In this document: positions 25,558 to 38,300 of the stretch, one piece after another
Layout of the letters: each line of letters starts with the position of its first letter
Position numbering within the stretch: position 1 is the first letter of the stretch
From: Lates calcarifer
Lineage: Eukaryota > Chordata > Actinopteri > Centropomidae
NCBI RefSeq assembly: GCF_001640805.2
Contig: NC_066850.1
Coordinates: 1,135,149-1,199,148, forward strand
Length of the DNA stretch: 64,000 bases
Direction of reading: 5' to 3'
The notes under the pieces: model-generated
What the model was told of the DNA's origin: nothing
Seen by the model: only the letters and a program-made list of their open reading frames with translations
The model's database searches: none
Program-made: the position numbers and the translations under genes

Positions 25558-26721
25558 ATATTAGATTTCCTGTTTGAGAGAGAAACAGCAGATCAATCTG
25601 GCTTTTCTCCTGGGTTACTAGAAATCTCTAGCCATCAGTTTGCCTGACTCATACTGTCTATAAGATACAGAGACTGATTTTATATATGACACAAATAACA
25701 GGGCAGACCAGAGGGGGCTTTAACAATGAATACACAAAAACACAGTGTGTTTGTGTGAGGGAGAAAATCACCACTGAGTTCAGGAGCAGAAAGCAGAGTC
25801 TGCTCCGTGCTGTGTCAGATGTGATAAAGTATATTATGAGTGAAAGCTCCACTTTGTCCATCCAGACGATGTGTCAGACTCTGCCATTGAGACATGTAGT
25901 GATTAACTCAGACCTACGACAGTCAGAATAAAGTCCAACAGATCTTGGTTGGGCATTATCTGGCAGAGCCGGAGCTAATAAGAGGGCACAGCATATAGAA
26001 GAGTGCCATTTTTCTGGTTCTGGTTTAATAATCTCTGCCATCTTGCGAGCTGTTTGAAGACAGAGACGTCAAATATGGGCAACGTGCCTGAGCTGAGGTC
26101 AGTAGACAAAACCATTATGCAAAATTATTCCTGTCTTAAAGCTTAATGCCTTGTGAGTAAAATGAAATTAACCTCTAACCTGTGTCATGACACATCATTT
26201 TTCACTATTTCTCCTTAAATTATAAAACAACCGCCAAATATTCTTCTGTTAATTGACCAATCAATTAACTGATTGTTTCAGCTCTCGTCAAATCTACAAC
26301 CAAGCACATATTCTTCATGTACTCCATGAATGCTCTTGTTGGAATGTTTCCAGCCTTTATAATAAGTGTGTTTAGCTTCCTGTGACACACAACATGAGGG
26401 CAGAAGAGTGTGTAACTGTATAAACGCTGGTGAACATGTGCATGTTTGAAGCCATGTAACTGGTGTAAGTTGTCCCTCTCTCCGTCTTTAACACACTGGA
26501 AGCCTGAGTTCTGTATATGAGGGTGAAGGTGTTTTTTTTCCCTCTGTTTCCATTACAGAACATCAAAAGTGATCTGTCTCTCTGCTGGGTGCCCTTTGAC
26601 CCTGTAATCTAGGAAGTGTGAGACTGATCGGCTCCTCTGCGGACCCCATACTGCTCAGGGCCAATCAACTGGCCACATAACAGCATTATTTCAGCCTTTC
26701 CCTCTGCGGGGGTGTCAGTAC

Positions 26722-27250
26722 CCGTCCATCGATTCCCTCCCCCTTCTTTAATCCTGCTCTCTATATTCATCTTTTCTCTCTTACTGTCTACCCCCTGCCT
26801 TCTCACCTTCTCATCCCCTCATCCCTCTCTCTCTGCTTCACTCTTTCTCACTTTCTCCTGCTATCAACTTCGTCCATCCCATTCTCTCTACCTCCATCCT
26901 GATTTCACCACCCCTCCTCTTTTTAGAGACTATCCCTTCCTCAAAGGCCCTTGCGGCCAAGGCTCCATAATGAAATCTCAGCAAGCCTTATTGTGTTGAT
27001 TAAAGCTGTCAGAAAGGAACTAAGAGAGGAAAAATACAGCCGGCAACAGGGGAGAACAAGGGCTCAATGGTGTGATGCCAATGCCCTTGTTTCAGCTACT
27101 GTTTAGGCTCCCTACCTTCCTGCGTTTCTTCCTTTCTCTCCTCCTCTCTCTTTCTTTGCTTTCTTCCAGTTTATTCACACACACCCTTCCTCTCGCTCTT
27201 TCCATCCTCCACACCTCAGCCTCTCTCCCTCCATCCATTTCAGTGTATGC
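26722..27250 (+). repeat. two pyrimidine-rich low-complexity tracts
   Basis: CT-rich stretches at about 26722-26935 and 27098-27250 flank an ordinary segment. Similar tracts occur at 20876-21060, 24215-24560 and 34975-35290. Confidence 0.75.
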
Positions 27251-29614
27251 AGCACCTCCTGACCTCACCTTAATGTAGTTCTGTCAAACCACATCTGCCT
27301 CTCACGCCGCTCTCCTCCAACCGTTTCTCCCACACCTTGTCACAGAATATTGTCTGGATGTTACCAGTGTGTGACGACACAGTCACAAGCCCTTAAAATA
27401 AGAGAGTAGAAATTGTGTTGCTTGCAAATAACGTGGTTTGCGTTGTCCTTCCTCAGCTTCCCACACCATAGAAAACATTCACAGCCGCATGAGTCAAATG
27501 TGAGATTACAGTAATTACAATATTAATATTAATATATTAATATAAATTGACTGAAAGCATAACTTAACAAAGCTCTTTTCACTGCAGTGGTGTAGTACAC
27601 CACTCTGAGAGTCCAGACTTGGTACGGTAGTTTACAAAGGCTGCAGCCAATGGTCTACACACTGACTCCAATATTAGTTTTTACAGTACATTTAGCAATT
27701 CATGAGGGACTAATAACAGCAGGGATTCTTGCAGCGTTGTAGAATGGAGGCGATCCACCTCGCCCCGCTAGGAGCAGAGGAAATTCTGACATTTTAATGA
27801 AATATAATATTATGCTCATTAAGCTTCAGGGACAGCAAGAAATGGGCTCACAGCAAAGGCCATGTATTTAATGAGTGCTAGCAATAACAAGTATTATTTG
27901 GAGCAGGTCGTCACAGTGTCTGAAAACAAACAAGAACCACCTGAGTTTTTTTACTTTCTTACAAGTTGAGAAAAGCCCAGCGCTCAAAAAATGATCACGA
28001 CCCCAGACGGGTGCAAGAAAATTTCTATGGAAAGACAAAAACAAAGGAGAGAGACAGGAAGTAATTTTCAACTTGAAGACAGCAGCACAGAGCGAGCAGA
28101 GGACGAGGACAGAGAGGGGAATCAGTGCAGATGGGGGAGCAAGTCGTCTGTGTTGTTGCTCAGCTAGCTAACGCAATTTCAGAAACACAGCTCTGATGTA
28201 TTGAATGTGTGCACGACACAGAGGAATATTGACATGTGAAACTGTTTACAAATTAGGGATTTGCACCATGTGTCAACAGGCAGTCTAAATCTATTTACTG
28301 GAATGTCAGAAAAAGATTTAGTATTGACCTAGGACCATCTCCTAGTGGTACGCAGACGCACAAACACACATGTATACGCTCAGCAAACATTATGAAACTA
28401 AGGTAAACAGCACATGTGTTCACACACCAAGTCCCACACAGCAGAAGGATCAGGCATAATCATCAGCGGGCAGACCTAGAAGGTATTTCCTCCAGAGGCC
28501 AACCTCCTATTAACATTACATTAAGAGACGGACAGCTCGTATTACAGCTCGACATGGCTGCATATCAACTCTTTCTCTTTCAATTACAAAGATGACAGAG
28601 GAACCGCAGGCAATCTAGCCGGACATCCACGAGGGGGTCTTTGAGGAGGCCTTGGAAGCAATCTGCCTGTGTGCCCATGACAGATCAGCTCGCAGCTCGT
28701 CCAGCTGGGTGTAAAAATGAGTTTGAGTTTTTCCCAGGTTGTTTAATGAGGACATTGCAAAACAATCACTGTTTCTGTCACTCTGTCGTAGATGAAAAAC
28801 TGCAGCAAAAGTTGGGCTTATTATAAATGCTCTCAGATGGAAAACGTGTGCTAATGGTGACGAACATTTCATTATAGACTATTTGAATCTAGCGCTGAAC
28901 ATTTAAAGGCAGGACAGGACCTTTTCAATTGAACAACACAGAATTAGAAACTAATTCTGCACTTACATAAAGTCACTGTGGATGAGACACAAAAGAAAAA
29001 AACAAATTGGACACTGTTCCAAACATAATGGCTGGAGGACAGAGATGGATGAATAAAATACTGTGCGGGTAAAAATATGAAAATTATAATTCTGTCCACC
29101 AAACTGCAGCAACGCCTGCAAAATCAGAACCATGTTTAAATTGACGGGGAAGGATCAGCATAATAAAACAAAAGGCACAACGTTCCACTTTCTGATCCTT
29201 CTTTCATTTACATTCACAGACACTCGGTCGTTACTCTCACACAGGGCAGCTGGCAGTGACTCCAACAGTAAAGTACAATAGGCTTTAATTTCAAGACAAC
29301 AATAGTTAGTCCTTAATGTTCAACAAGAAATGGAGGGAATACCTCTGGTTATTAGAGCCTGATTTATTTCTTTAACAAGACAGGAGCAAAACTCTCTGAT
29401 CCCCAGACTACATGCTGTGAATCTACCAGTCTCCTATTGACTGAATTAATTCAGGAGTGTTCTGATAAAGTATTTCCAACAGAGAGAAGTTTAACAAGCT
29501 AAAGTGTTTTTAAAGAACACTAACAGGTATCCATTTGGTGTTTAATGACTGATATGGCCCTGATTAAAGCTGTTTCAGGAACTTATCAACTGGGCATCAT
29601 TTCTCAATTGTCTA

Positions 29615-29750
29615 TTTCCACTACCAATTATTTTTGATTGTTTTACCAATTAATCATTTAGTCTATTTGCTTGTTCATAAAGTGGTGAAAAGTGCTCATC
29701 ATAAGCTCTGGAGCTGCTTCTTTAATTCAACGAACAATCCATATCGGTTT
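29615..29750. repeat. possible fragment of a teleost interspersed repeat
   Basis: The phrases ttaccaattaatcatttagtc and cataaagtggtgaaaagtgctcatca resemble the widespread fish repeat 'aatcgattagt...ataaaatgtcagaaaatggtgaaaaa'. A shorter similar piece lies at 26250-26285 (caatcaattaactgattgtttcagctct). Confidence 0.4.
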
Positions 29751-30156
29751 GAGATACTAATTCATTTCAAACCCTGATTCTAACTTGATGCAGTTGCATC
29801 CGTCCACCAACAGATGGAGGTTAGATACCTGATACGTGACGGCAGGAGGCTCAGAGGCCTATACCTCTGGACTGATTAGACGAGGGTGGTCGGACCATTC
29901 GCTCAACTGATTCTGCCACAAAATGAATCAATAACTTGATCAGAAAGTAATTTTGAGGGCTATTGGTGGTCTGGGTAAAAGGTTGTTTATCAGAAGACTG
30001 AGGTACAGGACAACACATGACCCGGCCATTTCTGCAACAGCGTGAATCAATGGGAGGATGATCAGGGAAGATATTGGCAACATGAGAGCAGGATGAGCAA
30101 TACTCTCCTCAGCACAAAACAACTGATAGGCAATCTATCTCTGCTACAGCCAGGAG

Positions 30157-30180
30157 ACACACACACACACACACACACAC
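30157..30180 (+). repeat. (AC)12 microsatellite
   Basis: Pure AC run. Confidence 0.95.
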
Positions 30181-30361
30181 GGTCAGTTTAACACTTTTAC
30201 AGTCACATGTACACAGGGTGAATCTGAAACCAGTTTTCGATTAACTTTAAGAGGCTGCACCTTGTCATCTAAAATACTGTAGGTCCCCGAAATGTGGGCT
30301 GTGACAGGAGCCTTTACACACCCTCCCTACAAAGTGGTTCATAAAAAAAAGAGGGAAATCG

Positions 30362-30393
30362 CCCCCCCCCACCCCCACCTCACCCCCACCCCC
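30362..30393 (-). other. G-quadruplex motif on the gene-sense strand
   Basis: The plus strand has C-runs of 9, 5, 5 and 5 (30362-30370, 30372-30376, 30383-30387, 30389-30393). On the minus, gene-sense strand this is G5-T-G5-TGAGGT-G5-T-G9, with loops of 1, 6 and 1, well inside the usual quadruplex definition. Confidence 0.85.
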
Positions 30394-30469
30394 ACACACA
30401 CACTCTGGTGTCCCCTGGGCAGCTCTTATTCCTTGTAACCAGCTGGATGGCTCCTGGCTAGTGAATAAA

Positions 30470-30900
30470 GGAAAAGAGAGGAGGTGAAAAGAGTGGCAGG
30501 TAGAGGAGGAGGAGGGGAGAGGTGGATAGGACTGAGATGGGTGAGGGTGGAGGCTTGTAAAAGACATAAGATTCATTAGTCATTCACACGGTGCGCTGGA
30601 GAGCCCTGTTGCCTCGCAGTAAAAGAGAGAGAGAGGGGGCAGAGAATAAGAGGAGGCAGGGAGAGGCAAATAATTAAAGGGGAGGAAAAAGTGAAGCTGC
30701 GTGAGGCGAGGGGAGACAGACGGGGAGACAGGGTGGGCAGGTGTGTGCTTAAAAGAGAGAAGAAGAAGAAGAGGAACACAGGATCGATGAAAGCTGCGAT
30801 GCAGGGAAATTTGAAGGGAGGAAAGGATGGTGGCACGAAAGAGTGAGACGGCAAAAACGACAGAGAAAGAGAGAGAGACAGGCAGGAGGAGTGCTGCGGT
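30470..30900 (+). repeat. purine-rich low-complexity tract
   Basis: The plus strand is dominated by GA/GGA runs (gaggaggaggggagagg, gaagaagaagaagagg and similar). It is pyrimidine-rich in the transcript. Comparable but shorter tracts lie at 14258-14470 and 20582-20775. Confidence 0.8.
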
Positions 30901-30983
30901 GCCATAAAATGCCAGCTGTATGCCACTGCAGTCTCTCCCCTCTCATCACAGAGCTGTTTGAGTTATCACTGTGTCTGTACCTG

Positions 30984-31009
30984 ACACACACACACACACA
31001 CACACACAC
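30984..31009 (+). repeat. (AC)13 microsatellite
   Basis: Pure AC run. Confidence 0.95.
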
Positions 31010-31127
31010 TCCCACCAGTTTACAGCATGTTCACTGATTACTTGGATCTCCTCTCCAGGTCTTTATGAGCTGAGGGGCTTCTAGCGACAGCAACATTTAC
31101 TGGCCACTTGTGTGCATGTCGGTGTAA

Positions 31128-31300
31128 GTGTGTGTGTGTGTGTGTGTGTGCAGAACAGCACGATGCCTATTTTTGTGTGTGTCATGTGTGTGCCAGAATG
31201 TGTGCATAACTAAAGTGGGTTTCCAGGTTCCTTATAAAGCAAAGTTATTTCTGTGAATTTTACCCTGCAGCCTGATAAAATCCTCCCATCTGGACAGACA

Positions 31301-31332
<32 letters not shown>
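31128..31332. repeat. (GT)11 and (AC)15 tracts in opposite orientation
   Basis: GT lies at 31128-31150 and AC at 31302-31332, about 150 nt apart and complementary. Confidence 0.94.
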
Positions 31333-31334
<2 letters not shown>

Positions 31335-32775
31335 GTCACATCTCCACGGCAACAGAGTGTTACAGAATGTTAGAGGCCAAGGTCGGACATGAAAAGCTTT
31401 ATTATGGTGAAAATTAAAGTTTAAAAAAAACATCCCACAGGAATCAGTACAATCCATACAGAGCTAAGAATTACAGGACCATATCATTAGCTTTGCATAA
31501 GATATAAAATATGTACATTTCAAATTAATCCTGACCATTTTCCATAAACTTTTTAGATTGAATTCCTGTCTTCCGGGCAGCCATCGCTTCAGTTCATTTC
31601 TGTACGCTCGTGGACATCACATGTGCAAAGACTTAAATCTTGCTGGAAAAAGGTAATCCATCACAGCTAACAGTTCATTGCTTTTATTTATTGTTGTCCA
31701 AGTTACACTGTGTGCAAAGCAGCTGTGAATGGGAGCAGATTCGAAAGCTGGTGCATTCAGGGACCGTCTGACATCTGAGATGTATCAGAAACTGTGAGGA
31801 AACACTTTTAGTACATGGAACGGCTGAATTAATGGACAGTGCTGTTTGGCAGCGTATATTTATTTTCCTTGTGCTCCCTTCCTTGGAGAGTTTAGAGAAA
31901 TGTTGACAGCTTAATAACCTTTAAGCTACTGGTATGATTCTTCAAGCTGAACAACCTGTTTCTACATCATTTACTTCACCATCCTGTATCTCATCTCAGC
32001 AGTTAGTTTATTACACTCGTCCATCCTGGAGAGCCCAGGTATAAATGAGGTTTAATTTGGCTCAAACAAAACCTATATTTCCCTGCAGAGTCCAACTCTG
32101 CGCATAATTACCTCAAGAAATTTTCCCTCAGAAAATAGAAGCTGTTATCGCTCAGTGATCCTCACCAGGACAGTGGCTTTTTAAGAACCCACCTGAGCTG
32201 CAGCCCAGTGGACCAATGACAAACCTCACGAGGAAAACCTTGGGCCCTCGTACAGAGTACCGGCGATGTAAGGACTGATTTATGCCTCGCTGACGTGCAA
32301 ACACACGCATAAATGCACACACAGTGACTGACAGCGGTCTTATCGGTGAGTTCCCATAAGCTTCAGGTCTGTCTCATTCTTTCTTATCTTAATAAGGTTG
32401 GTCTTAACTCTAATGTGATGGACTGCACCTCTCTGGTAATGGATTCACAGTGACACACACTCACATTTGCACACACTGACTATCCTTTGTGTTTGCTCAT
32501 ACATGTGTGTGTCATGGCCACATATATGCACACACCTCTCTTCCCACTCCCGGCTCCTTCCTCTCTCTCTGTCCCATCTCATCTGAAAGTTGCTGTTGGT
32601 GCTGTCAGCCTGGTCTAACAGAGTTTTTCCTCTAATCTGCCTTGTACAATCTCAGCGCCCACGTCACACTTAAGGTGGTGAATTACACGGTTGAGTCGAC
32701 ACTTGAACGCGCTGAGGACTCAGTCACGTCTCTGTACCACTTTGCAACACTGATCCATCTGACAAGTATTTTCCC

Positions 32776-32791
32776 TTTTTTTTTTTTTTTT
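32776..32791 (+). repeat. T16 homopolymer
   Basis: An uninterrupted T run within a T-rich patch. Confidence 0.95.
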
Positions 32792-33309
32792 AGAAATTTT
32801 CCTTTCAATTGTTCAGCCAATAAAATACAAGTAGTTGTTAAAATGTCTGTCTCACATTCTTGCATCTAAAGTTGATGTTGTCAAATTGCTTGGTTCTTCT
32901 GACCAACAGTCTATTATTCAACGTTTTTAAAGGAAACTGTCAATTTCATTCAAATAATCTGTTTCCAAAGAGTTCCTGTCTTGTCATTCGTCCATCTCCA
33001 CATGAAAAATCCTTTGGATGACTGATTTATTCGTCTGGATTTTATTTTGATTACTTACTGATTTATTGTTAAGGTCAAGAGGTGCCTTGATTCATAAAGT
33101 GGTTACAAAATTGGGATTCTTTGGGCGTACATCCTTCAGAGGAATAATTCTGAAGTGCTAAGTGAGTGGAGCGGTAGCTTAAATCATAATTTGATTTAAT
33201 GAGATATAGTTATGAGGAGAAATGCCCTCTTCTATTTGTCTCCATCACTGTCTCTGGGGTGATGTGACTAAATTCTGTGGGCCCTTCAAATCAATTTACA
33301 GCTCGGCTG

Positions 33310-33682
33310 ATTCCTCTCTCTCTCCATTCGTCCATCTATTACACACACTCTTTCCTTCCTTCAATCCCTGGACCACCATCTGTTCACCCCCATCTTTCCA
33401 TGCATCTTTTTCTTCCTCTTCCCTTTTCTATCTCTCTCACCACTATCCCTCTTTCGCTCCATCCATCACTGTTATTTTTCCCTCCCTTCCCACTTTTATC
33501 TACCTCCTACACTCCCTTTATTTCTCTCCTCCTCTCTTCCTCCCTTTCCCCTCCATTTCTGTCGCCATCCCTCATTTCTGTCGCTGCGTCTTTCTTTTCC
33601 TCTTCCACCTTCCCTCCTGTTTCCCCCTCTCTCTCTCCATCTTTCTCTCACTCTGTCTGCCTTCTCTCTTTTACTCTCCAGG
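33310..33682 (+). repeat. pyrimidine-rich low-complexity tract
   Basis: About 370 bp, overwhelmingly C and T (ctctctctccatt, tccctcccttcccac and similar) with scattered A/G. It is purine-rich in the transcript. It produces long open frames rich in Ser, Leu, Pro and Phe that are composition artefacts. Confidence 0.9.
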
Positions 33683-36604
33683 AGAAGTGGATTGCAATTG
33701 GTTCCTCCCCGTCACTTCACAGGCGAGCCCAGAGACGGAAACAGCTCCAGTAAAAGATTATGAGGCAGATCCATAACAGCTATCAAAGCTAACAAGGGGG
33801 AGCAATGGATCACACACACACACATTATCACACACACATATTAGTACACTGATATCCATGTGCAAGTACACACATGAGCTCACAGAAATTAGCTATATAC
33901 TGACACAAACATGTATATATTGCACATATTACAGTCCACGATCTGCAGCGCTACGCACACATTAAAACACACTCACGCACACTTAATTCATTCTAACTCA
34001 ATTACAGCCTGCTCTTAAATATCAGATAATTAAAACAGTGTCAGCATTAACGGTGTCCGCGAGGGCACACGGCAGTTCAGCTAAAAGAGAGAGGGAGAAA
34101 AACACAGGAGGGAAACTATAAAGCGCAGGATGAAACGTAGAGCTGAGATGGAAAAGATGGAGATGGATAATTAGCACCACAATAAGCAGCAACTGTGATG
34201 GTTGATGTGTGTTCTGTGTCTTAACGTTTTATCGTTGCAAGGCTTAATAAAACTTTACTGTCCGCTATGATGGACAATAAAGATAAAATTGATTTGTATT
34301 GTTGTCGCAAAACATATTATGCACCGGCCATGAAACATCCAACATCCACAGTTTGATTCCAGGCTCTCTCTCTATATATACATGTATATATATCCTCCTG
34401 TTTTAAAGTAAAAATATTCAGTTGCCTCATCTTTAGGTCTCCTGTGTATCCAATGGAGGCTCCACTCAAAGAGCTGAATCACCTCCTCGTGGCGCAGTTT
34501 TCTCTCAACAAGAGGACCCACACAGGCAATAAAACAGGGAGAAATAGATAAATATATATATTTATTTTGTTCAGTGTGCTACTTTTGCTGTATAGTTTTA
34601 TAAGAGAATGACAGAAAGCTTCACTTCACCCCTCTCCTCCATCTTCTCTCTCTCTCTCTGACCTCCATGTACCTTTGTTTTTCTGCTCTCTTCTGCTGCA
34701 TCACATTTTCCTCTCTGCCTTTCATGTGACCAAAGAAAGAATACAAATCAGCGCTGCCCCGAGCCAAAGTCAACGAAAGACAGAGAGGACGGAGGAAAAG
34801 CAGGAGATTTAAAACATTAAGATGAATACAGAGAAGAGCGAGAGGGAACAGAAGGGATTCACATGAATGTCAATAACATGGTTGCTTTGGCGACTATGAA
34901 TATGAATATGACTTCTAGTGACAGGAGAATATACTGTAGAATAGTGCTTGGAATAATTTCCATCACATGACATCCACTTCTCTTTCTCCCTCTGTCTTTT
35001 ACTGATTCCATCTCTCTCTCATCCCATTTCATCCCTCCCTCCCCTCCGTGACAGAAAATGCAGAGAGGTCTCAGCTCTCACCCAGCTGGGGATTTTCCTC
35101 CCTGGGGATTCTGTGATCTCGCTCCCTTCTCTTTCAATTTCAAATTTCAATGCCCTCCATTGGCATCACAGTTGAACAATATTGGCAGAGCATCAAAAGC
35201 CTCTCTCTCTCTCTCCTTCTATCCCTCTCTTCTCCTCTGCCCTTCACCCTCCTCTCTGAATATCTTTCACTCTCAACTTTTGAAAATTTCAATTTCACTT
35301 TCAATGAGCTTAACTGACATCAGAGCCGGACATCTGTCTCTCTCACACACACTCTCTGACCATTCCACACCTCCAGGTTTTGAATTGCAGTTGAAGTTTC
35401 TGCACTTCTTTATCTCTCATCTCTATTTCTTTCTTAGTTTAGATACTGAAATCATCTTTCTCTTAGGCTTGTTCCGTACTCCCTCTGTCTCTTTCAGTTT
35501 CTCGGTTTTCAATCTCAGTGTGCATCCGAGTCAGTGAATCAGATTCGCAGCGAGGCAACAGGTGCGCAGTGTGTACGCCTCAAGCGGCCTAACCAGCCCT
35601 CCCAGGCAAGCAGAAGGTGATTTACATTGCCTCGATCCCTCGAACTCATCCAGCACTAGGTTTGTTTTTTATTACTTATTCACGATTCATAGTCTGGATG
35701 CAAAATCCTCGTGACTACATCCCCTGAATTCAGCACCACCTGAACGGGCAACATCGCCCTGCAATGCTCCCCCACCAATCACCGGAGCCCGGGGTTAACT
35801 CATCTGAGATTAGTGTCTCCTCAGTCACGAGCCTTAGTCAGTGAAGTAGTCAGAAATTTGTTCACTGCCTAAGACACAAGCTGTTCTGATAGAAGTGAAA
35901 GAATACCATCTGTTATGTAAGTACTTAGCAAAGTAAATGTTCCCGTCACGCCAACGTCAAGATGAGTCACACCTGTATCTCCAGTTACATTTAAGTCTTT
36001 GTGGAATAAAGTATTGTCCATATGATACTGATCTGCTGTCGGCTTCCTCTGAGCTTCACTGGCTGAACACTGAGTCTCTGAATGGGACTGTTGACCCAAA
36101 CCAAAGACCCAAAGACACCCCTCCCCAACTGTCCAGTCCATCAAATGTAAATACCAAACAATGAGGTCTAATCAGTGTGTTCACGCCTGATTGCCTCTTC
36201 AGAAGAAACCACTGGGAGGGGCATGGCTCCAAAAGGAAAAACCTTCATCTGTGAATAATGGTGACATCGTGCTAGATTGAAATTGTTTTGCTAGTAAAGC
36301 CCTAGAAAAACATTTCTTATCTGCATTTATCATATGTATAGAACATGTATAAACTGTGTGGAATGACTGGACGTTGTTTGTTCATGTGTTGAGGGAGTAA
36401 GAATATACTTCATTTATTCTTTAGTAAAAATGAATTTAAAGTGAGAATAGATGCAAAAAACGACAAAAGACAAACAAGATCGTGTGTTAGAGTCACTTAA
36501 CCCGACATGAGAGTCCCATGACCTTTCCAGTGAGCGGTCAGGACATCAAATAAAGCTTGCAGGTCGTCGAGAGCTTCAATTAGAAACAGCAGCGATACCT
36601 GGGC

Positions 36605-37090
36605 TTCAAATTAATTCCATCTCTCTATATCTCTTCCTGTTCCTCTTTTTCAAAGCCTCGTTAGCACTATCTGAGCCTCGAATTAATCACTCTTTCATCT
36701 CTGTCTCTTTTATGCCATCTCTCATCCTCACACTCTCTGTTTCGCCCTCCTCCGCAGCGGCACGGCTAAATTAGTTGTTCTCTCTCATCTTCATCACCTT
36801 TCTCTCTCCGTCTAAAAAGTTCCATCTCTCTGTCACATAATTGTTCTCCAAAGGCCATCATCGTCTGTCCAAAATCCACGCTATGACTGATTTTACATCT
36901 CATTCTTTACTTGTCCGTCTCTGCCCTCCTTTCCAAAAGCCAATTCTCCTCTCTCTTTATTATCCTGCAGAAAAATGCCTCACCCTGTTCTGATCACTCC
37001 GTCTCTCCCCCTCTCTATTTTCCACAGGCCATCAACCTCGGCGTCTCTCTCCCTTCCCCAAATCTCTCTGTCTCGTTTTACATTTCACTG
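36605..37090 (+). repeat. degenerate pyrimidine-rich tract
   Basis: Loosely repeating CT-rich blocks alternate with phrases such as ccaaaggccatcatc, ccaaaagccaattc and ccacaggccatcaac. It may be a decayed minisatellite; no clear period could be fixed by eye. Confidence 0.55.
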
Positions 37091-37564
37091 AATCAGAGAA
37101 AACAGAGAGGTGTTTTGTCCTTGCATTTATGTTTGTCCTTCTCCAAAATACCCAGGGTGGCTATAAAGCGGTGTGAAAACAATAAGGTGTAATCATTTCA
37201 TATCAGGCGCACGGGCACAATGGTCGCACAATGACCAGGTCCAGAATCAAGATTAAGGGAAATGTCAGAGCTGTGGATGAATCAAGAGTCCATTTCAAAC
37301 AGTCTACATTTCCACAGTGGGTGGAGCACGCCATCATCACCAAGATAAAGGGTGTACAGACATCCACATCTGTGGAAGTGTTTACTATTTAGCATTTCAG
37401 TCAATTAACTTTAATCAGCAAATGACCACATTTGTATAATTACAATAAACAAATCTGAGCAAAGGGAAGAAACAAAAAGCTGTTCAGCTTTGTGATAGGA
37501 GGATGGGAAGGATAAAAAGGTTATGAGAAATTTGGCACAAGCAAGGCCTCAGACATAGACTATG

Positions 37565-37830
37565 AATTGACCTTTGACCTCTGACCACCAAATCTTGATC
37601 ACTTCATCTTTGAGTTCAAGTGAAAGTTTGCTCCAGATGTACTGAAATTCCCTCAAGGTGTTCCTGAGATATTGTGCTCACAAGAATGGGACAGACATGA
37701 GGTCAATGTGACCTTGACCTTTGACCTCTGACAACTAATATCTAAGCAGTTCACCCTTGATTCCGAGTGAATGTTTATGCCTCATTTGGAGAAATTCCCT
37801 CAAGGCGTTCCTGAAACGAAATGCCTCGGG
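37565..37830 (+). repeat. two-unit tandem copy of a teleost interspersed repeat (period about 147 bp)
   Basis: The unit starts ttgacctttgacctctgac at 37567 and again at 37714. Both units continue with cttgag/cttgat...agtgaa, then (g)aaattccctcaagg(t/c)gttcctga. The first unit adds gagatattgtgctcacaagaatgggacagac. This phrase set is familiar from many fish genomes, but I cannot name the family. The copies are diverged. A cluster of TGACCT half-sites sits at each unit start. Confidence 0.75.
37700..37727. promoter_or_regulatory. perfect ERE palindrome followed by DR0/DR1 nuclear-receptor half-sites
   Basis: AGGTCA-atg-TGACCT at 37700-37714 is the exact oestrogen response element consensus. It is directly followed by TGACCT (37715-37720), T, then TGACCT (37722-37727), a DR1 of the kind bound by RXR heterodimers, HNF4 or COUP-TF. 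The first unit of the same repeat has TGACCT-T-TGACCT-C-TGACCA at 37568-37587. The sequence match is exact; function is inferred only. Confidence 0.45.
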
Positions 37831-38284
37831 CCGGGGCTGTCACCACTGTGGAGACAACAAACTAAATGCAGGTATCAAGGACGAAATATGTGCAAATCAG
37901 TGTGTGACACACAGGAACACGGAGCGATCGATGAACACAACAACAACACGAGTACATATATCGAAGCATACACAAAACACTACAATTATAAATACATACA
38001 CAGACATGAAAGAGGTGACCTGCAACTCACTGCAGTCTGAAAAGAACAATCTCATGGGAGAAGCCTCACACACATATCCACACCAAACCACAATTCCCAT
38101 AGAAAATACAGTTGCCACAGAGACAGCAACACAAATACACACACACACAGAGCCCAGAGGGTGTTGTTGCTCTTTCTATGGTAATTGCGTGATCAGGTAT
38201 TCTGGTTAAGCACTCTCAGGAGAACTGACTGACGCTATGTTAAACAGTCCGTTCTGTTATAGCTGTCACTGTAGCTCTGCTTTT

Positions 38285-38300
38285 GTGTGTGTGTGTGTGT
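38285..38300 (+). repeat. (GT)8 microsatellite
   Basis: Short pure GT run. Confidence 0.9.

Noticed and set aside
27515..27546. AT-rich palindromic run of attaat units
   Set aside because: Pure AT low complexity; palindromy is inherent to such runs.
33222..33776. Two overlapping plus-strand open frames of 184 and 158 codons
   Set aside because: Both run through the pyrimidine-rich tract. The predicted proteins are almost only Ser, Leu, Pro, Phe and His, with no domain, so the open frame reflects low stop-codon frequency in CT-rich DNA.
34374..34393. 20 bp palindrome tatatatacatgtatatata
   Set aside because: It is a TA-rich low-complexity palindrome, as expected from dinucleotide slippage, and not evidence of a binding site.
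37757..38209. 150-codon plus-strand frame
   Set aside because: It starts inside the second unit of an interspersed repeat and ends in CA-rich sequence. No domain was seen.
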